A stretch of DNA of 64,000 nt, from the NCBI RefSeq assembly GCF_011090185.1, contig NZ_JAAFGS010000005.1:186001-250000 (forward strand). The letters run 5' to 3'. This document shows positions 37,283-46,397 of this stretch, piece after piece; the stretch's first letter is position 1, and each line of letters begins with the position of its first letter. Made by a program: the position numbers and the translations under genes. Source of the DNA: Saccharibacillus alkalitolerans (GTDB lineage: Bacteria; Bacillota; Bacilli; Paenibacillales; Paenibacillaceae). The notes under the pieces are model-generated. The model made no database searches. It was not told where the DNA came from and was given only the letters and a program-made list of their open reading frames with translations.

Positions 37283-37377
37283 GATGCCTAATGAAAATTT
37301 TCATAAGCTTTTTTTCGAAACGAATCGACCAACGCTTCCCGCCGCATGATCCTCCCCGAATTCCTGGACAAGACATG

Positions 37378-37415
37378 CGCCTTTTAATTTTTCATGCTTG
37401 AACAATTAAAAGGCG
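37378..37415. repeat. Perfect 12-bp inverted repeat without U-tract
   Basis: CGCCTTTTAATT (37378-37389) and AATTAAAAGGCG (37404-37415) with a 14-base spacer. No T-run follows on either strand, so it is not an ordinary terminator. It lies in the 712-bp non-coding region between metN and ctaA. The rest of that region holds the riboswitch, its promoter and the ctaA terminator. Confidence 0.7.
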
Positions 37416-37501
37416 GTGCCGGGCAAAAACGTCGTTTCCGGACATCTGCCTATGGGAGAAGGACACTTTGAACCTTTTCCCCCGCCGTCCCGTTCGAAAA
37501 T

Positions 37502-37528
37502 AAAAAAAAGAGTCCCTTTCGGGACTCT
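37502..37528 (-). terminator. ctaA terminator
   Basis: AGAGTCCC-GAAA-GGGACTCT on the minus strand followed by TTTTTTT, 27 bp after the ctaA stop. Confidence 0.92.
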
Positions 37529-37554
37529 CTCCGCAACAAGTTTTCTGTTCGCGC

Positions 37555-38469
37555 TTAAGCCCGTACCGCCTTCTTCAGCCCTACGGATGACTTCTCGCCG
37601 GCCGGAATGCGGCTCAGCTCCCAGGCGCGGATGCTCATGAAGCACAGGAACGCGAACAGGAAGTCCGTGATCAGCGTGTGCAGCATAGGAGCAAACATGT
37701 AATACTCGCTGCCGAGTACGACAAGGTTAAGCACGCCGCTGAGCGGCAGCGCGATAATCAAGGCCACGACGATGATTCCGAGCTTGCGGATATCGGAGAT
37801 CTGTCCGTAATCGCGAATCGCCATATGTCCGAGCAGCAGCACGAGCACGAGCAGCATCGCCGAAGCGATGTGCAGGACAACGGCGAATTTCGCCAGCTCG
37901 GTATGACTCACCAATGCGCCCGTATAGACGACCGCATAGGTAAAGACCGCCGAGAAAACCGTCAGGTTGCGCGCTCGTTTGCTCATCCGGTGTTCGGCCG
38001 GAGGTTCCTGCCGGGCTTCCAGATTGCCGGCTCTGCGGACGGACAACGCAAGCACGAGCGCGCTGGCGAACGCGATCAGCGCGAATCCGAAGTGCAGCGC
38101 CATGATCGGAGCCGACTGGGAGAAGACGACGGCCAGCGCGCCCATGATCGCCTGAACGACGACGAACAGGAACATGACCCCCGCGTAAATCTGAAAGTCC
38201 CGGCGTTTGCGCGCCCAGAGCAGGAAGGCGATCAGCGTAACGAGCGCCAGCAGCCCCGCGATGCCCGCCGTCAAACGGTGCGTATACTCGATCAACGAGC
38301 CGATCGTCGTGCCCGGAACGAACTTGCCGTGGCAGAGCGGGAACTCGCGCCCGCATTCAAGACCCGACCCCGTTCTCGTCACGACGACGCCGTTGAACGA
38401 GACGAGCAGCATGATGACGCACGAGGCGTAACTCAGCCATTTCAACACTTTATATTGCAAAAGTCTCAC
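37555..38469 (-). CDS. ctaA: Heme A synthase
   Basis: CtaA oxidises heme O to heme A for cytochrome aa3 oxidase. The 304-residue protein has eight membrane helices. The Bacillus-type cysteine pair in GLECGREFPLCHGKF and heme-ligand histidines (EYTHRLTAG, ALHFGFALI, SHTELAKFAVVLHIASAM, LHTLITDF) are present. Start choice is uncertain: the GTG at 38469 has a weak ribosome site, and TTG or GTG codons 3 and 7 residues later are possible. The heme O synthase ctaB lies apart at 55.2-56.1 kb. The long C-terminal tail (AWELSRIPAGEKSSVGLKKA) is cytoplasmic. Confidence 0.92.
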   Translation of the reverse strand: MRLLQYKVLKWLSYASCVIMLLVSFNGVVVTRTGSGLECGREFPLCHGKFVPGTTIGSLIEYTHRLTAGIAGLLALVTLIAFLLWARKRRDFQIYAGVMFLFVVVQAIMGALAVVFSQSAPIMALHFGFALIAFASALVLALSVRRAGNLEARQEPPAEHRMSKRARNLTVFSAVFTYAVVYTGALVSHTELAKFAVVLHIASAMLLVLVLLLGHMAIRDYGQISDIRKLGIIVVALIIALPLSGVLNLVVLGSEYYMFAPMLHTLITDFLFAFLCFMSIRAWELSRIPAGEKSSVGLKKAVRA

Positions 38470-38543
38470 CGCCGATTCGAATAGTAGTGGACGGCATTCT
38501 TCCCGACGCTTCCGCGCCGGTTTCCGAAATGCCTTTTGTTTTC

Positions 38544-38549
38544 ATTATA
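38544..38549 (-). promoter_or_regulatory. Probable -10 box for ctaA
   Basis: TATAAT on the minus strand, 75 bp upstream of the ctaA start; no convincing -35 box. Confidence 0.4.
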
Positions 38550-38680
38550 CCGGAAATGCGTCGGGGTTAAGAATTGTGTTTGTGACAAAAAATGTTCAAA
38601 TCGAGGACTTATTTGCCCGTCGTTTCATCCCCTTTATATGATTTTCGTCACTGATTCGGCCTTTCAAGCACTTTTGCATG

Positions 38681-38716
38681 AAAAAAGCCCGCCCCGGCAA
38701 ACAGCCGGAGCGGGCT
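38681..38716 (-). terminator. Terminator of the thioredoxin-like gene and flippase operon
   Basis: GCCCGCTCCGGC and GCCGGGGCGGGC form a 12-bp stem with one wobble on the minus strand, followed by TTTTTT, 10 bp after the stop codon. Confidence 0.92.
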
Positions 38717-38725
38717 CTCGTCGAA

Positions 38726-39076
38726 TCACTGCCGTCCGGCCAGTTGGCCGTGCACTTCGGCAGCGCGGTCAAGGAAGTTCTCGATTTCCGCGCGCGTCTT
38801 GCGCGCTTTGTTCACGAAGCGGACGAGTTCCTTGCCGTTCGAAAACGCGACGAAGCTCGGAATGCCGAGAATGTTCAGCTCGCGGCTGACTTCCTCGACT
38901 TCTTCCACGTCGAGCTGGATCAGCTTCAGCTGGTCCTTGCGCTGCTCCTCGACTTCAGGCATGAACGGGTCGATAAAGTGGCAGTCGCCGCACCAATCGG
39001 CGCGGAATACGGCTACCGTCAGTCCCGAGCCTGCAATCGTACGATCGAAATCGGCTTTTGTGCGAATTTGTTCCAT
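38726..39076 (-). CDS. Thioredoxin-family protein with CGDC active site
   Basis: A 116-residue thioredoxin-fold protein with the active site WCGDC (FRADWCGDCHFIDPF) instead of WCGPC and a cis-proline at LGIPSFVAF. It resembles the YtpP/YdbP group in Bacillus. Replacing proline by aspartate usually shifts redox potential; the partner is unknown. GGAGAG precedes the ATG. It lies 83 bp after the flippase gene and may be the last gene of that operon. Confidence 0.82.
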   Translation of the reverse strand: MEQIRTKADFDRTIAGSGLTVAVFRADWCGDCHFIDPFMPEVEEQRKDQLKLIQLDVEEVEEVSRELNILGIPSFVAFSNGKELVRFVNKARKTRAEIENFLDRAAEVHGQLAGRQ

Positions 39077-39159
39077 ATCGGTTCTCTCCTTTTGTTTTTG
39101 ATGTTGTCGGATGACAATGGCATTATTCTTATCCTAAGCGTTTCGGTTCCAAGCCGCAA

Positions 39160-40782
39160 TCATCCGCGCTGCAGCCGCATCAGCGGACGCAGCACCCGCT
39201 GCAGGGGACGCGGATACGAACCCAGTTCGTCCCGGCGGATCACTCTAAGAATGACCAGGAGCACCAGATAAATCGACGGCACGATGACCCCGACGGCGCA
39301 GCAGGCGAGGAAGAACGCCACGCGCGGATGCATGAACGCGGTCATCCAGCTGCCCAGTTCGCTCAGCCCGAAGCTCGCCGCGGCGATGACCAGGCAGGTC
39401 ACGACGAACGCCGGCCAACGCTTGCCCAGGACCGAGAACGTAACGATCCCGCGCAGCGTGCGCATGTTCAGCACCGTGATGACGAGGAAGCAGACGCCCG
39501 TCATGCCGACGATGCCGTAAATGCCGTAATCGCCGAGCAGCGGCGCCAGAATCAAGCTGCCCAGCAGCTTGATGGCGAGGCCGATCATGACGTGCACCAT
39601 CGAACGGCGCGCCAGTCCGATGCCGAGCAGCATCGAGTTGCTGGTCATCATCGTAATCTGGAAAATGGTGCCCAGCGTCAGCACGGCGATGATGCCCGCT
39701 CCGTCCAGCGTACTGAACAGCAGGCCGTTGACGGAGTAAGCCGCGCAGCCGAGCGCGATGACCATCGGCATGCCGGTCAGCACCGCGACCCGCATCGCCA
39801 GCGTTACCTGCTGCTGAAGATGCTTCTCGTCGTTACGGGCAAAAGCCGCCGCGATAATCGGAATCAGCGACGTGCTGAGCGCGATGGCGAGAATCGGCGG
39901 AATGCCGGCCACGCTCTGCGCCCGGCTGCCGAGAATCCCGAGCTGCGCCGTCGCCATGTCGTTGCCGATCTGTCCGATCAGCAGCGGCTTCACGATCGAA
40001 GCGTCGATGAAGTTGATCGCCGGGACGGCCAGCGACGTCAGCACGATCGGGATCGACAGCTTGAAAATATCGCCGTAGATGCGTCCGAGCGGAATCGTCT
40101 GATCGTGCCGGTTAATCAGCGTCAAGCCCTTCTTGCGGTCGTTCTTCGCCAGCTTGAGCGAAGCCATCAGCATAATCGCGAAGGCCCCGAGGCTTCCCAG
40201 CACGCCGCCGAACGAAGCGCCGGCCGCGATGGTTTCGCCCGGCTTGCCGAGCTGCAGCAGAATGTAGGCGAGCAGAATCGCCGTGAATACGCGGGCAACC
40301 TGCTCGATGATCTGCGACACGCCGCCGACCGCCATCATGTTGCGGCCCTGGAAGTAGCCCCGCATCATGGCGATGGTCGGGAACAGGATCAGCGCCGGCG
40401 CAAGCGCGCGGATCGCCGGAACGGATTCCGGCGTCTCGCTGAGCGCCGCGTACCAGGGCGCAAAGACGTACAGCAGCACCGTAATCACGACGCCCATCAT
40501 GCCCGAGAACAGCAGCGCCGCGTAATAGATGCGGCCCGCTTCTTCCGGACGGTTGAGCGCGTAACGTTCGGAGATCATTTTGCTCAGCGTGCTCGGAATG
40601 CCCGCCGTCGCCACGGTCAGCAGCATGAGATAGACGTTATTGGCGACCGTGAACGACGCGTTGCCGACCGATCCGAGCATATGCTCCAGCGGAACGCGCT
40701 GCACAAGGCCGAGGACGCGGGCGACGAGCGCGGCCGCCGCCAGAATGAGCGTGCCTCTGACAAACGATTCTTTCTTGGACAA
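39160..40782 (-). CDS. MOP-superfamily lipid flippase (SpoVB/MurJ-like polysaccharide transporter)
   Basis: A 540-residue integral membrane protein with about fourteen helices. The N-terminus (SFVRGTLILAAAALVARVLG, FTVANNVYLMLLTVATAGIP) and MMRGYFQGRNMM match the SpoVB/YtgP/MurJ branch that flips lipid-linked wall precursors. The start is TTG with AAGGGAAC upstream. It follows DUF456 and Cof-type HAD genes on the same strand with short gaps. Which substrate is flipped cannot be read from sequence alone; YtgP-like lipid II flipping is the simplest guess. Confidence 0.87.
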   Translation of the reverse strand: MSKKESFVRGTLILAAAALVARVLGLVQRVPLEHMLGSVGNASFTVANNVYLMLLTVATAGIPSTLSKMISERYALNRPEEAGRIYYAALLFSGMMGVVITVLLYVFAPWYAALSETPESVPAIRALAPALILFPTIAMMRGYFQGRNMMAVGGVSQIIEQVARVFTAILLAYILLQLGKPGETIAAGASFGGVLGSLGAFAIMLMASLKLAKNDRKKGLTLINRHDQTIPLGRIYGDIFKLSIPIVLTSLAVPAINFIDASIVKPLLIGQIGNDMATAQLGILGSRAQSVAGIPPILAIALSTSLIPIIAAAFARNDEKHLQQQVTLAMRVAVLTGMPMVIALGCAAYSVNGLLFSTLDGAGIIAVLTLGTIFQITMMTSNSMLLGIGLARRSMVHVMIGLAIKLLGSLILAPLLGDYGIYGIVGMTGVCFLVITVLNMRTLRGIVTFSVLGKRWPAFVVTCLVIAAASFGLSELGSWMTAFMHPRVAFFLACCAVGVIVPSIYLVLLVILRVIRRDELGSYPRPLQRVLRPLMRLQRG

Positions 40783-40827
40783 AACCTGTTCCCTTCTTTC
40801 CCCCGTAAAAAGCCGCTATCGGCTTTC

Positions 40828-41316
40828 CTATACGATCCAGATGATGAAGACGATAATCATGATAACCTGCAGAATGCCCTTGACGAGCGTACTGCTGAGC
40901 AGACCGACCAGCGCGCCCCAGCCCGCTTTCAGCGCCTGCTTGAAGTCCGAGCCGTGAATCAATTCCCCGATCACCGCGCCGATGAACGGACCGAGAATGA
41001 GGCCGAACGCCGGGATGACGAACGGGCCGAGAATCAAGCCGACGGTACTGAGCTGAATCGACAGTTTCGATCCGCCGAATTTCTTGGTTCCCCATGCGCT
41101 CACCACGTAATCGGCCACGATCAGCGCGACGAAGATCACCGTTTGGATAATCCAGAACCAGACCGTCAGTTCGCCGAACGAGAAAAACCAGCCGTACACG
41201 AAAAACGCGAAATAAATAGCGATCGCGCCCGGCAGGATCGGGAAGATCAGACCGGCCATGCCGACGACGAAGAGCGCGACGACAAGCACCCAACCCAGTA
41301 TATCCAATGCTACCAT
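40828..41316 (-). CDS. DUF456 membrane protein
   Basis: A 162-residue protein with four or five membrane helices and the glycine-rich DUF456 signature (GLILGPFVIPAFGLILGPFI, then GAVIGELIHG), which repeats a GLILGPF motif. The family has no assigned function. GGAGG precedes the ATG. It lies between the HAD phosphatase and flippase genes, 45 bp before the latter. Confidence 0.85.
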   Translation of the reverse strand: MVALDILGWVLVVALFVVGMAGLIFPILPGAIAIYFAFFVYGWFFSFGELTVWFWIIQTVIFVALIVADYVVSAWGTKKFGGSKLSIQLSTVGLILGPFVIPAFGLILGPFIGAVIGELIHGSDFKQALKAGWGALVGLLSSTLVKGILQVIMIIVFIIWIV

Positions 41317-41355
41317 GTCAGGTCCTCCTATGCTTTCCTTTTAGTGACGGACGTT

Positions 41356-42186
41356 TTACGCCGACGGGTCGTCTTCCGGCCGTCTGGCCGACATAGACGC
41401 TTTCGGCGCCGATTTCTCCGCTTCGCTCTCTTCGAACTCGAGACCGTCCAGCATGTACTCGCGGATAATCTGCACGATGCCGTCCTCGTTGTTGCTCGCC
41501 ACGACCAGATCCGCGGCTTCCTTGACGGCTTCCTGCGCATTGCCCATCGCGACTCCGAGACCCACGGCCTGAATGGCGGCGATGTCGTTCAAGCTGTCGC
41601 CGACCGCGATGACCTGCTCCATCCGGATGCCGAGCAGCTCGCACACCTGCGCGATCCCGCTCGCTTTGGAAATGCCTTCCGGATTGATCTCCAGATTTTC
41701 CATCGACGAATTGGTGATCTGAAGGCCTCCCATATCCTGCAGGCGCATCAGAATGTCGTGCAGCACGTCGCGGTCCGGCGTATTGTATCCGAACTTGAGC
41801 CATTCCTTATCGTCCAAAGTCTCGGGCCAATGATCCCGGTTGTACAGGCGTTCCGTCGTATAAGCCCAGAACCAGACCCCGTATTCTTCCGCCAGCGCAT
41901 GCATGTTCCGGATCGCTTCCACATCCATCAAAGCGCGGTAATGCAGCTGGTGCGGCGCTTTCCATACTTCGCTTCCGTTGACCGTCACCATCGGCGTCTC
42001 GAGCCCCAGTTCCACGGCATACGGCAGCGCGTGCATCGCGGCGCGTCCGGTCGACAGGCAGACGTGAAAGCCTTCCTTGACGGCCCGGCGAATCCACTTG
42101 GCCGTCTCCTCCGATACCTCGTGGTCGTCGTTCAGCAGCGTCCCGTCCATGTCGAGCGCGAGCAGCTTGTAATCGTAACGCGTCAT
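41356..42186 (-). CDS. Cof-type HAD-IIB family sugar-phosphate phosphatase
   Basis: A 276-residue cytoplasmic phosphatase with HAD motif I (LLALDMDGTLLND), motif II (VCLSTGR), motif III lysine in INPEGISKASG and motif IV (AVGDSLNDIAAI). The C2B cap occupies about residues 85-190. Substrates of Cof proteins are diverse phosphosugars and pyridoxal phosphate. The last 30 residues (EFEESEAEKSAPKASMSARR) form an extra charged tail. GAAAGGGG precedes the ATG. It heads the operon with DUF456 and the flippase. Confidence 0.9.
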   Translation of the reverse strand: MTRYDYKLLALDMDGTLLNDDHEVSEETAKWIRRAVKEGFHVCLSTGRAAMHALPYAVELGLETPMVTVNGSEVWKAPHQLHYRALMDVEAIRNMHALAEEYGVWFWAYTTERLYNRDHWPETLDDKEWLKFGYNTPDRDVLHDILMRLQDMGGLQITNSSMENLEINPEGISKASGIAQVCELLGIRMEQVIAVGDSLNDIAAIQAVGLGVAMGNAQEAVKEAADLVVASNNEDGIVQIIREYMLDGLEFEESEAEKSAPKASMSARRPEDDPSA

Positions 42187-42335
42187 GTATTTACCCCTTT
42201 CGAAACGTGTTCACTCTCGCCATTCTATCACATTCCCCCGTGCTCTCCAACGCGGCCGCGCAAGGAATCCGCGCGCGTTTCCGGCCGCTTTGCGCCTTCG
42301 TTTCCGAGCGCGCGCTCCAAGCGAGGGCGGACAGC

Positions 42336-42372
42336 AAAAAAAGCCCTCGCTCCGGCAGGCCGGGAGAAGGCT
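42336..42372 (-). terminator. Terminator of the oxidoreductase gene
   Basis: GAGCCTTCTCCCGGC pairs imperfectly with GCCGGAGCGAGGGCT on the minus strand, followed by TTTTTTT, 68 bp after the stop codon. Confidence 0.75.
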
Positions 42373-42439
42373 CGATCCGTCTTGCCGCCGAAGAGCGCTC
42401 CGGCAGGCCGCGAACCTCCGCGGGGAGCGCCGCGATCCT

Positions 42440-43417
42440 CTACAGCTTGATTCGGCGTCCGGACAGCGCCGACTGCAGCGCCGCGAACGTCACTTCCTGC
42501 GTCTTGCAGGCGTCCGCGTAGTCCGACAGGATGCGCGAACGGTCGAAAGTGCGCAGCGCATGCAGAAACGCTTCGGTCTGCCGCACGTAAGGATCGGATT
42601 CTTCCGCATAGACGTTTTCCGCATGGAGGCGCGTTTCCTTCAGATGCCCCGGCGTCCATTCCCAAAGTCCTTCGCGCGCGTAGAACGACAATCCGATCTT
42701 GCCGACGCCCGGAGGCAGCACGCAGGTGTTCGAGATGCTCGCCACGGCGCCCGACTTCATCTTCAGCGTCACCGTTCCGATGTCGTGCACGTTCGTCCGC
42801 TCCCACTCTTCTTCCGGAAAACGGCTGGCGTACGTCGCGCTGACCTCTTCCACCTCGCCCGCGAGATAACGGAGCATATCCACGATATGCGTCGTCTGCT
42901 CGATGAATTGGCCGCCGGATTTCTCCTGCCGGCGCCACCACTCGGCCTGCGGCATATCGCCCATCCACATGCCGGTCGCCATCCCGATCCGTCCGGGATG
43001 CAGCGCTTCGCGCAGCCGTTCCGCATTGTCCTGATAGCGGAAATGATAGCCGACGGACGTGATCAGTTCGGGCGCTTTCAGCCGCATGAAACCGAGGATG
43101 TCCTGCGGCACTTCCGCATCCGTTCCGAGCGGCTTCTCGACCAGGAAAGGAATCCCCCGCTCGATCAGTTCGCGTTCGATCTCCCCGTGCGCCATCGGCG
43201 GAACGCAGATGTACACGGCGTCGAGTTCCTGATCGTCCGCCATATCGGTTACGCTTTCATAACCGGGCGCGTCGCCGTAACGAATGCCGAACACGTCCCC
43301 TTTCTTTTTGCTGCTGCCGACGATTCCGACGATCTCCACGTCTTCCGCGGCCGCGAGAATATCCGCATGCTTGCCCGCGAACCATCCCGTCCCCACGATT
43401 CCGATCTTCAGCGCCAT
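42440..43417 (-). CDS. Gfo/Idh/MocA family NAD-dependent oxidoreductase
   Basis: A 325-residue dehydrogenase with an N-terminal Rossmann domain (IGIVGTGWFAGKHADIL), the EKPLGTDAE motif containing the catalytic-site lysine, and a C-terminal substrate domain with the QFIEQTTHIVDML block. Members act on sugars, inositols or their derivatives; nothing nearby identifies the substrate. I chose the ATG at 43417, which has GAGGATGAGG upstream. It stands alone between two terminators. Confidence 0.88.
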   Translation of the reverse strand: MALKIGIVGTGWFAGKHADILAAAEDVEIVGIVGSSKKKGDVFGIRYGDAPGYESVTDMADDQELDAVYICVPPMAHGEIERELIERGIPFLVEKPLGTDAEVPQDILGFMRLKAPELITSVGYHFRYQDNAERLREALHPGRIGMATGMWMGDMPQAEWWRRQEKSGGQFIEQTTHIVDMLRYLAGEVEEVSATYASRFPEEEWERTNVHDIGTVTLKMKSGAVASISNTCVLPPGVGKIGLSFYAREGLWEWTPGHLKETRLHAENVYAEESDPYVRQTEAFLHALRTFDRSRILSDYADACKTQEVTFAALQSALSGRRIKL

Positions 43418-43560
43418 GCGCCTCATCCTCTCTTCTGTCCGCCGGCTCTCCGGCGATTCTCGCTACTAGAGTACCATGATTTTTCGGTAAAAATCCACTT
43501 CGGAAGCGGCGTTCGAGCGCCGGTGTCCGGCCGCCCGGACTCAGGCCGCGAACGCCTTTC

Positions 43561-43601
43561 CGAAAGAAAAAGCGTCTTTTTCCCGCCGGAAAAAGACGCT
43601 T
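43561..43601 (-). terminator. Terminator of the mntABCD operon
   Basis: AAGCGTCTTTTTC and GAAAAAGACGCTT form a perfect 13-bp stem on the minus strand, followed by TTTTCTTTC, 78 bp after mntD. Confidence 0.88.
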
Positions 43602-43678
43602 GAACCGCCGTCGCCTCTCCTTTTCCGAACGTTCGAAGAAAGCGGATTGGCGGCGGCGCAGAGCGCGAACGGCCAAGC

Positions 43679-44554
43679 TTACGCGGCCTGCGCCTCGCGT
43701 CTGCGGGCGAATTTGGCGATCAGGCCGTGCGAAGGCGACAGAAGCAGCGCCAGGATAAACAGGATGCCGGCGACCGATACGATGCAGCCCGCGATCGACG
43801 CGTCCAGCAGATACGAGATCAGATAGCCGGAGATCGCCGATACGATGCCCGCCGCCACGCTCAAGCCGATCATGACGCCGAGACGGTTCGTCAGCAGATA
43901 AGCCGTCGCGGCCGGAATGATCAGCATGCCGACGACCAGAATCGCGCCGACGCTCTCGAAGGACGATACCGCCGTCATCGAGACCATGCCCATCAGCAGA
44001 TAGTGGAACAGCAGCACCGGAATGCCGCAGGCCGCCGCCATCGCCGGATCGAACGCGCAGATCTTGAACTGCTTATAAAACAGACCCATAAGCAGCAGAA
44101 TGACCGTCAACGTAATGCCCAGCATCCAGACGGCCCTCGGCCCCATATCGGCTCCTCCGAGCGTCCAGGTATCCCAGGGCACGTAAGCGATCTCGCCGAA
44201 CAGCACGCAGTCCAAATCAAGGTCGATATGCTGGGCGTTCAGACTGATCAGCAGCACGCCGACCGCGAACAGGGCGGTGAACACGATGCCGATCGACGCG
44301 TCCGACTGCAGGCCCGATGTCTGAAGGGTTTGAATCAGAAACACCGTCAGCAGGCCGAACGCGGTCGCGCCGAGCAGCATCCACATCGAATCGCGCGTTC
44401 CGCTCATGAGGAAAGCGATCGCGATGCCCGGCAGCACGGCATGGCTGATCGCGTCGCCTACGAGAGCCATGCGGCGCAGAATCAGGAAGCAGCCGAGAAT
44501 CGAGCAGGCGCTCGCGACCAGCACGGCGGTCAAGATGATCCAGAAGTCCATCAT
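43679..44554 (-). CDS. mntD: Manganese ABC transporter permease MntD
   Basis: A 291-residue ABC-3 family permease with eight or nine helices. It carries the CFLILRRMALVGDAISHAVL block and GAILVVGMLIIPAATAYLLT. It pairs with MntC to form the metal channel. It starts in a four-base overlap with mntC (ATGA) with GGAGG upstream. A zinc role (ZnuB-like) is the alternative, but the two-permease layout and MntR-like box favour manganese. Confidence 0.87.
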   Translation of the reverse strand: MMDFWIILTAVLVASACSILGCFLILRRMALVGDAISHAVLPGIAIAFLMSGTRDSMWMLLGATAFGLLTVFLIQTLQTSGLQSDASIGIVFTALFAVGVLLISLNAQHIDLDLDCVLFGEIAYVPWDTWTLGGADMGPRAVWMLGITLTVILLLMGLFYKQFKICAFDPAMAAACGIPVLLFHYLLMGMVSMTAVSSFESVGAILVVGMLIIPAATAYLLTNRLGVMIGLSVAAGIVSAISGYLISYLLDASIAGCIVSVAGILFILALLLSPSHGLIAKFARRREAQAA

Positions 44555-45495
44555 TTGCGGCTCCCTCCTTCGGCGGCTTCGAGCGCGCCCGTATTGGCCG
44601 TGCGGGCATAGTCCGCCTTAAGGGCGCGATGCCGCAGCGCTTTCGCGGCCAAGCCGCGGCCTGGCGCGAACAGCAGCGAGACCGCGAACAGCAGCGTCGC
44701 CGCCAGCACGGTCACGGGACCGGTCGGAATGCCTTCGCCCAGCGTGCTGATCGCGGCTCCGGAAGCGCCGCTGATCGCGCCAAACAGTCCGGCGAACGCC
44801 AGCATGGCCGGAAGCCGGTCCGTCCAGTATCTCGCCGCGGCCGCCGGCGTAATGAGCAGCGCGGCGACGAGCACGACGCCGACCGCCTGAATGCCGGCCG
44901 CGACCGCCACCGTCGTGAGAATCAGCATCGTATGCTCCAGCAGACCGACCGGCAGACCGATGCCGCGGGCGAAGCCCGGATCGAAGCTGATCAGCTTGAA
45001 CTCCTTGAACAGCAGCATCGCCGCCAGAATCAGCAGTACGGATACGCCCATCAGCGTATACACGTCGCCCGTCACCATCGCGGCGGCCTGGCCGAACAGA
45101 TACTTGTCCAGGCCGCTCTGGCTTCCGCTTCCGCTGTGCTGGATATGCGTCAGCATGACGGTGCCTATACCGAAGAAGAAGGTCAATACGATGCCCATGG
45201 CGGCGTCGGGCTTGATCCGGGTCCAGCGCGAGATCGCGCTGACGCACAGCACGGCGGCGATGCCCGCCAGCAGCGCGCCGATCAAGAACAGCGAGACCGA
45301 CTTCACTTCGCCGAGCATGAAGGCGATGCAGACGCCGGGCAGCGCCGCGTGCGCCAGCGTATCGCCGAGCAGGCTTTCCCGGCGGAGAAACGTAAAGCTG
45401 CCGATGACCCCGCTGCCCAGCCCGAGCAGGGTGCAGCCCAGCAGAATCCAGCGCGTGTTAGGATCGCTCCAAAGCGATATCAGCCAGTCAAGCAT
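44551..45495 (-). CDS. mntC: Manganese ABC transporter permease MntC
   Basis: A 314-residue ABC-3 family permease with SFTFLRRESLLGDTLAHAAL and VGVVLVAALLITPAAAARYW. It is paralogous to mntD downstream and completes a heterodimeric channel. GGAGGAGAGGGAG lies directly before the ATG. The C-terminal tail (ALKADYARTANTGALEAAEG) is cytoplasmic and longer than the core fold needs. Confidence 0.88.
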   Translation of the reverse strand: MLDWLISLWSDPNTRWILLGCTLLGLGSGVIGSFTFLRRESLLGDTLAHAALPGVCIAFMLGEVKSVSLFLIGALLAGIAAVLCVSAISRWTRIKPDAAMGIVLTFFFGIGTVMLTHIQHSGSGSQSGLDKYLFGQAAAMVTGDVYTLMGVSVLLILAAMLLFKEFKLISFDPGFARGIGLPVGLLEHTMLILTTVAVAAGIQAVGVVLVAALLITPAAAARYWTDRLPAMLAFAGLFGAISGASGAAISTLGEGIPTGPVTVLAATLLFAVSLLFAPGRGLAAKALRHRALKADYARTANTGALEAAEGGSRK

Positions 45496-45553
45496 CTCCC
45501 TCTCCTCCTTGTCCGTTCTTTTCCGTTCCGTATATGCCGTGCGTTTTGCGTTT

Positions 45554-46336
45554 TCATTCGCCCACCAGCGCTTCCCGGCCGTTCGAACTGACGATTGCCA
45601 GTTTGCCGCCGTACGTTTCGTGCAGCAGTTCCGGCGTAAACGTCGTTTCTGTCGGACCCGCCGCGATCAGCTTTTTGTTCAGCAGCAGCACATGATCGAA
45701 GTATTCCTCGACGGTGGACAGGTCATGGTGCACGACCAGCACCGTTTTGCCCGCCGCCTTCAGCTCGCCCAGCAGCGCGATAATCGCTTTCTCCGTCGCG
45801 GCGTCCACGCCGGCGAACGGTTCGTCCATAAAGTACAGATCCGCTTCCTGTACCAGCGCGCGGGCCAGGAAGACCCGCTGCTGCTGGCCGCCGGACAGCT
45901 GGCTGATCTGCCGCTGCGCGAAGTCGGCCATGCCGACCTTCTCCAGCGTGCTCATCGCCAGTTCCTTTTCCCTGCGTCCGGGACGCTTGATCCAGCCCAG
46001 ATGGCCGTACCGGCCCATCATGACCACGTCCAGCGCGTCCGTCGGAAAATCCCAATCGACCGACTCGCGCTGCGGCACGTAGCCGACGCGGCTGCGCATC
46101 TTTTTGTACGTATCCCCGTAGATGGACACCTCGCCCGCGATCGACGGCACCAGCCCCAGCGTCGCTTTGAGCAGCGTCGATTTGCCGGCTCCGTTGGGAC
46201 CGATCAGCGCCACCAGCCTGCCCTCCGGCAGCGTAAAGCTGACATTTTCGACCACGGCCTTTTTCTGGTAAGCCACCGTAATGCCGGATACCTTCAGCGG
46301 CGCGGCGGATGGATGCTGCTCCGATTGTTTGTTCAT
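45554..46336 (-). CDS. mntB: Manganese ABC transporter ATP-binding protein MntB
   Basis: A 260-residue ATPase with Walker A (GPNGAGKST), Q-loop (VPQRESVDWDFP, typical of Mn/Zn ATPases), signature (LSGGQQQRV), Walker B (YFMDEPFAGVD) and switch histidine (VVHHDLSTV). It drives metal uptake with MntC, MntD and MntA. AGGAGG precedes the ATG. Confidence 0.92.
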   Translation of the reverse strand: MNKQSEQHPSAAPLKVSGITVAYQKKAVVENVSFTLPEGRLVALIGPNGAGKSTLLKATLGLVPSIAGEVSIYGDTYKKMRSRVGYVPQRESVDWDFPTDALDVVMMGRYGHLGWIKRPGRREKELAMSTLEKVGMADFAQRQISQLSGGQQQRVFLARALVQEADLYFMDEPFAGVDAATEKAIIALLGELKAAGKTVLVVHHDLSTVEEYFDHVLLLNKKLIAAGPTETTFTPELLHETYGGKLAIVSSNGREALVGE

Positions 46337-46397
46337 GCGCTTTTCCTCCTGTTCGTGTTGTATGGACGGGCCGATAGCGGCCGCCTTTTTTCCCCGT

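Noticed and set aside
39328-42450. A 1040-codon open frame on the plus strand
   Set aside because: It is antisense to the flippase, DUF456 and HAD genes, which have strong family motifs. Its translation is Arg/Asp/His-rich, the usual shadow in GC-rich DNA.
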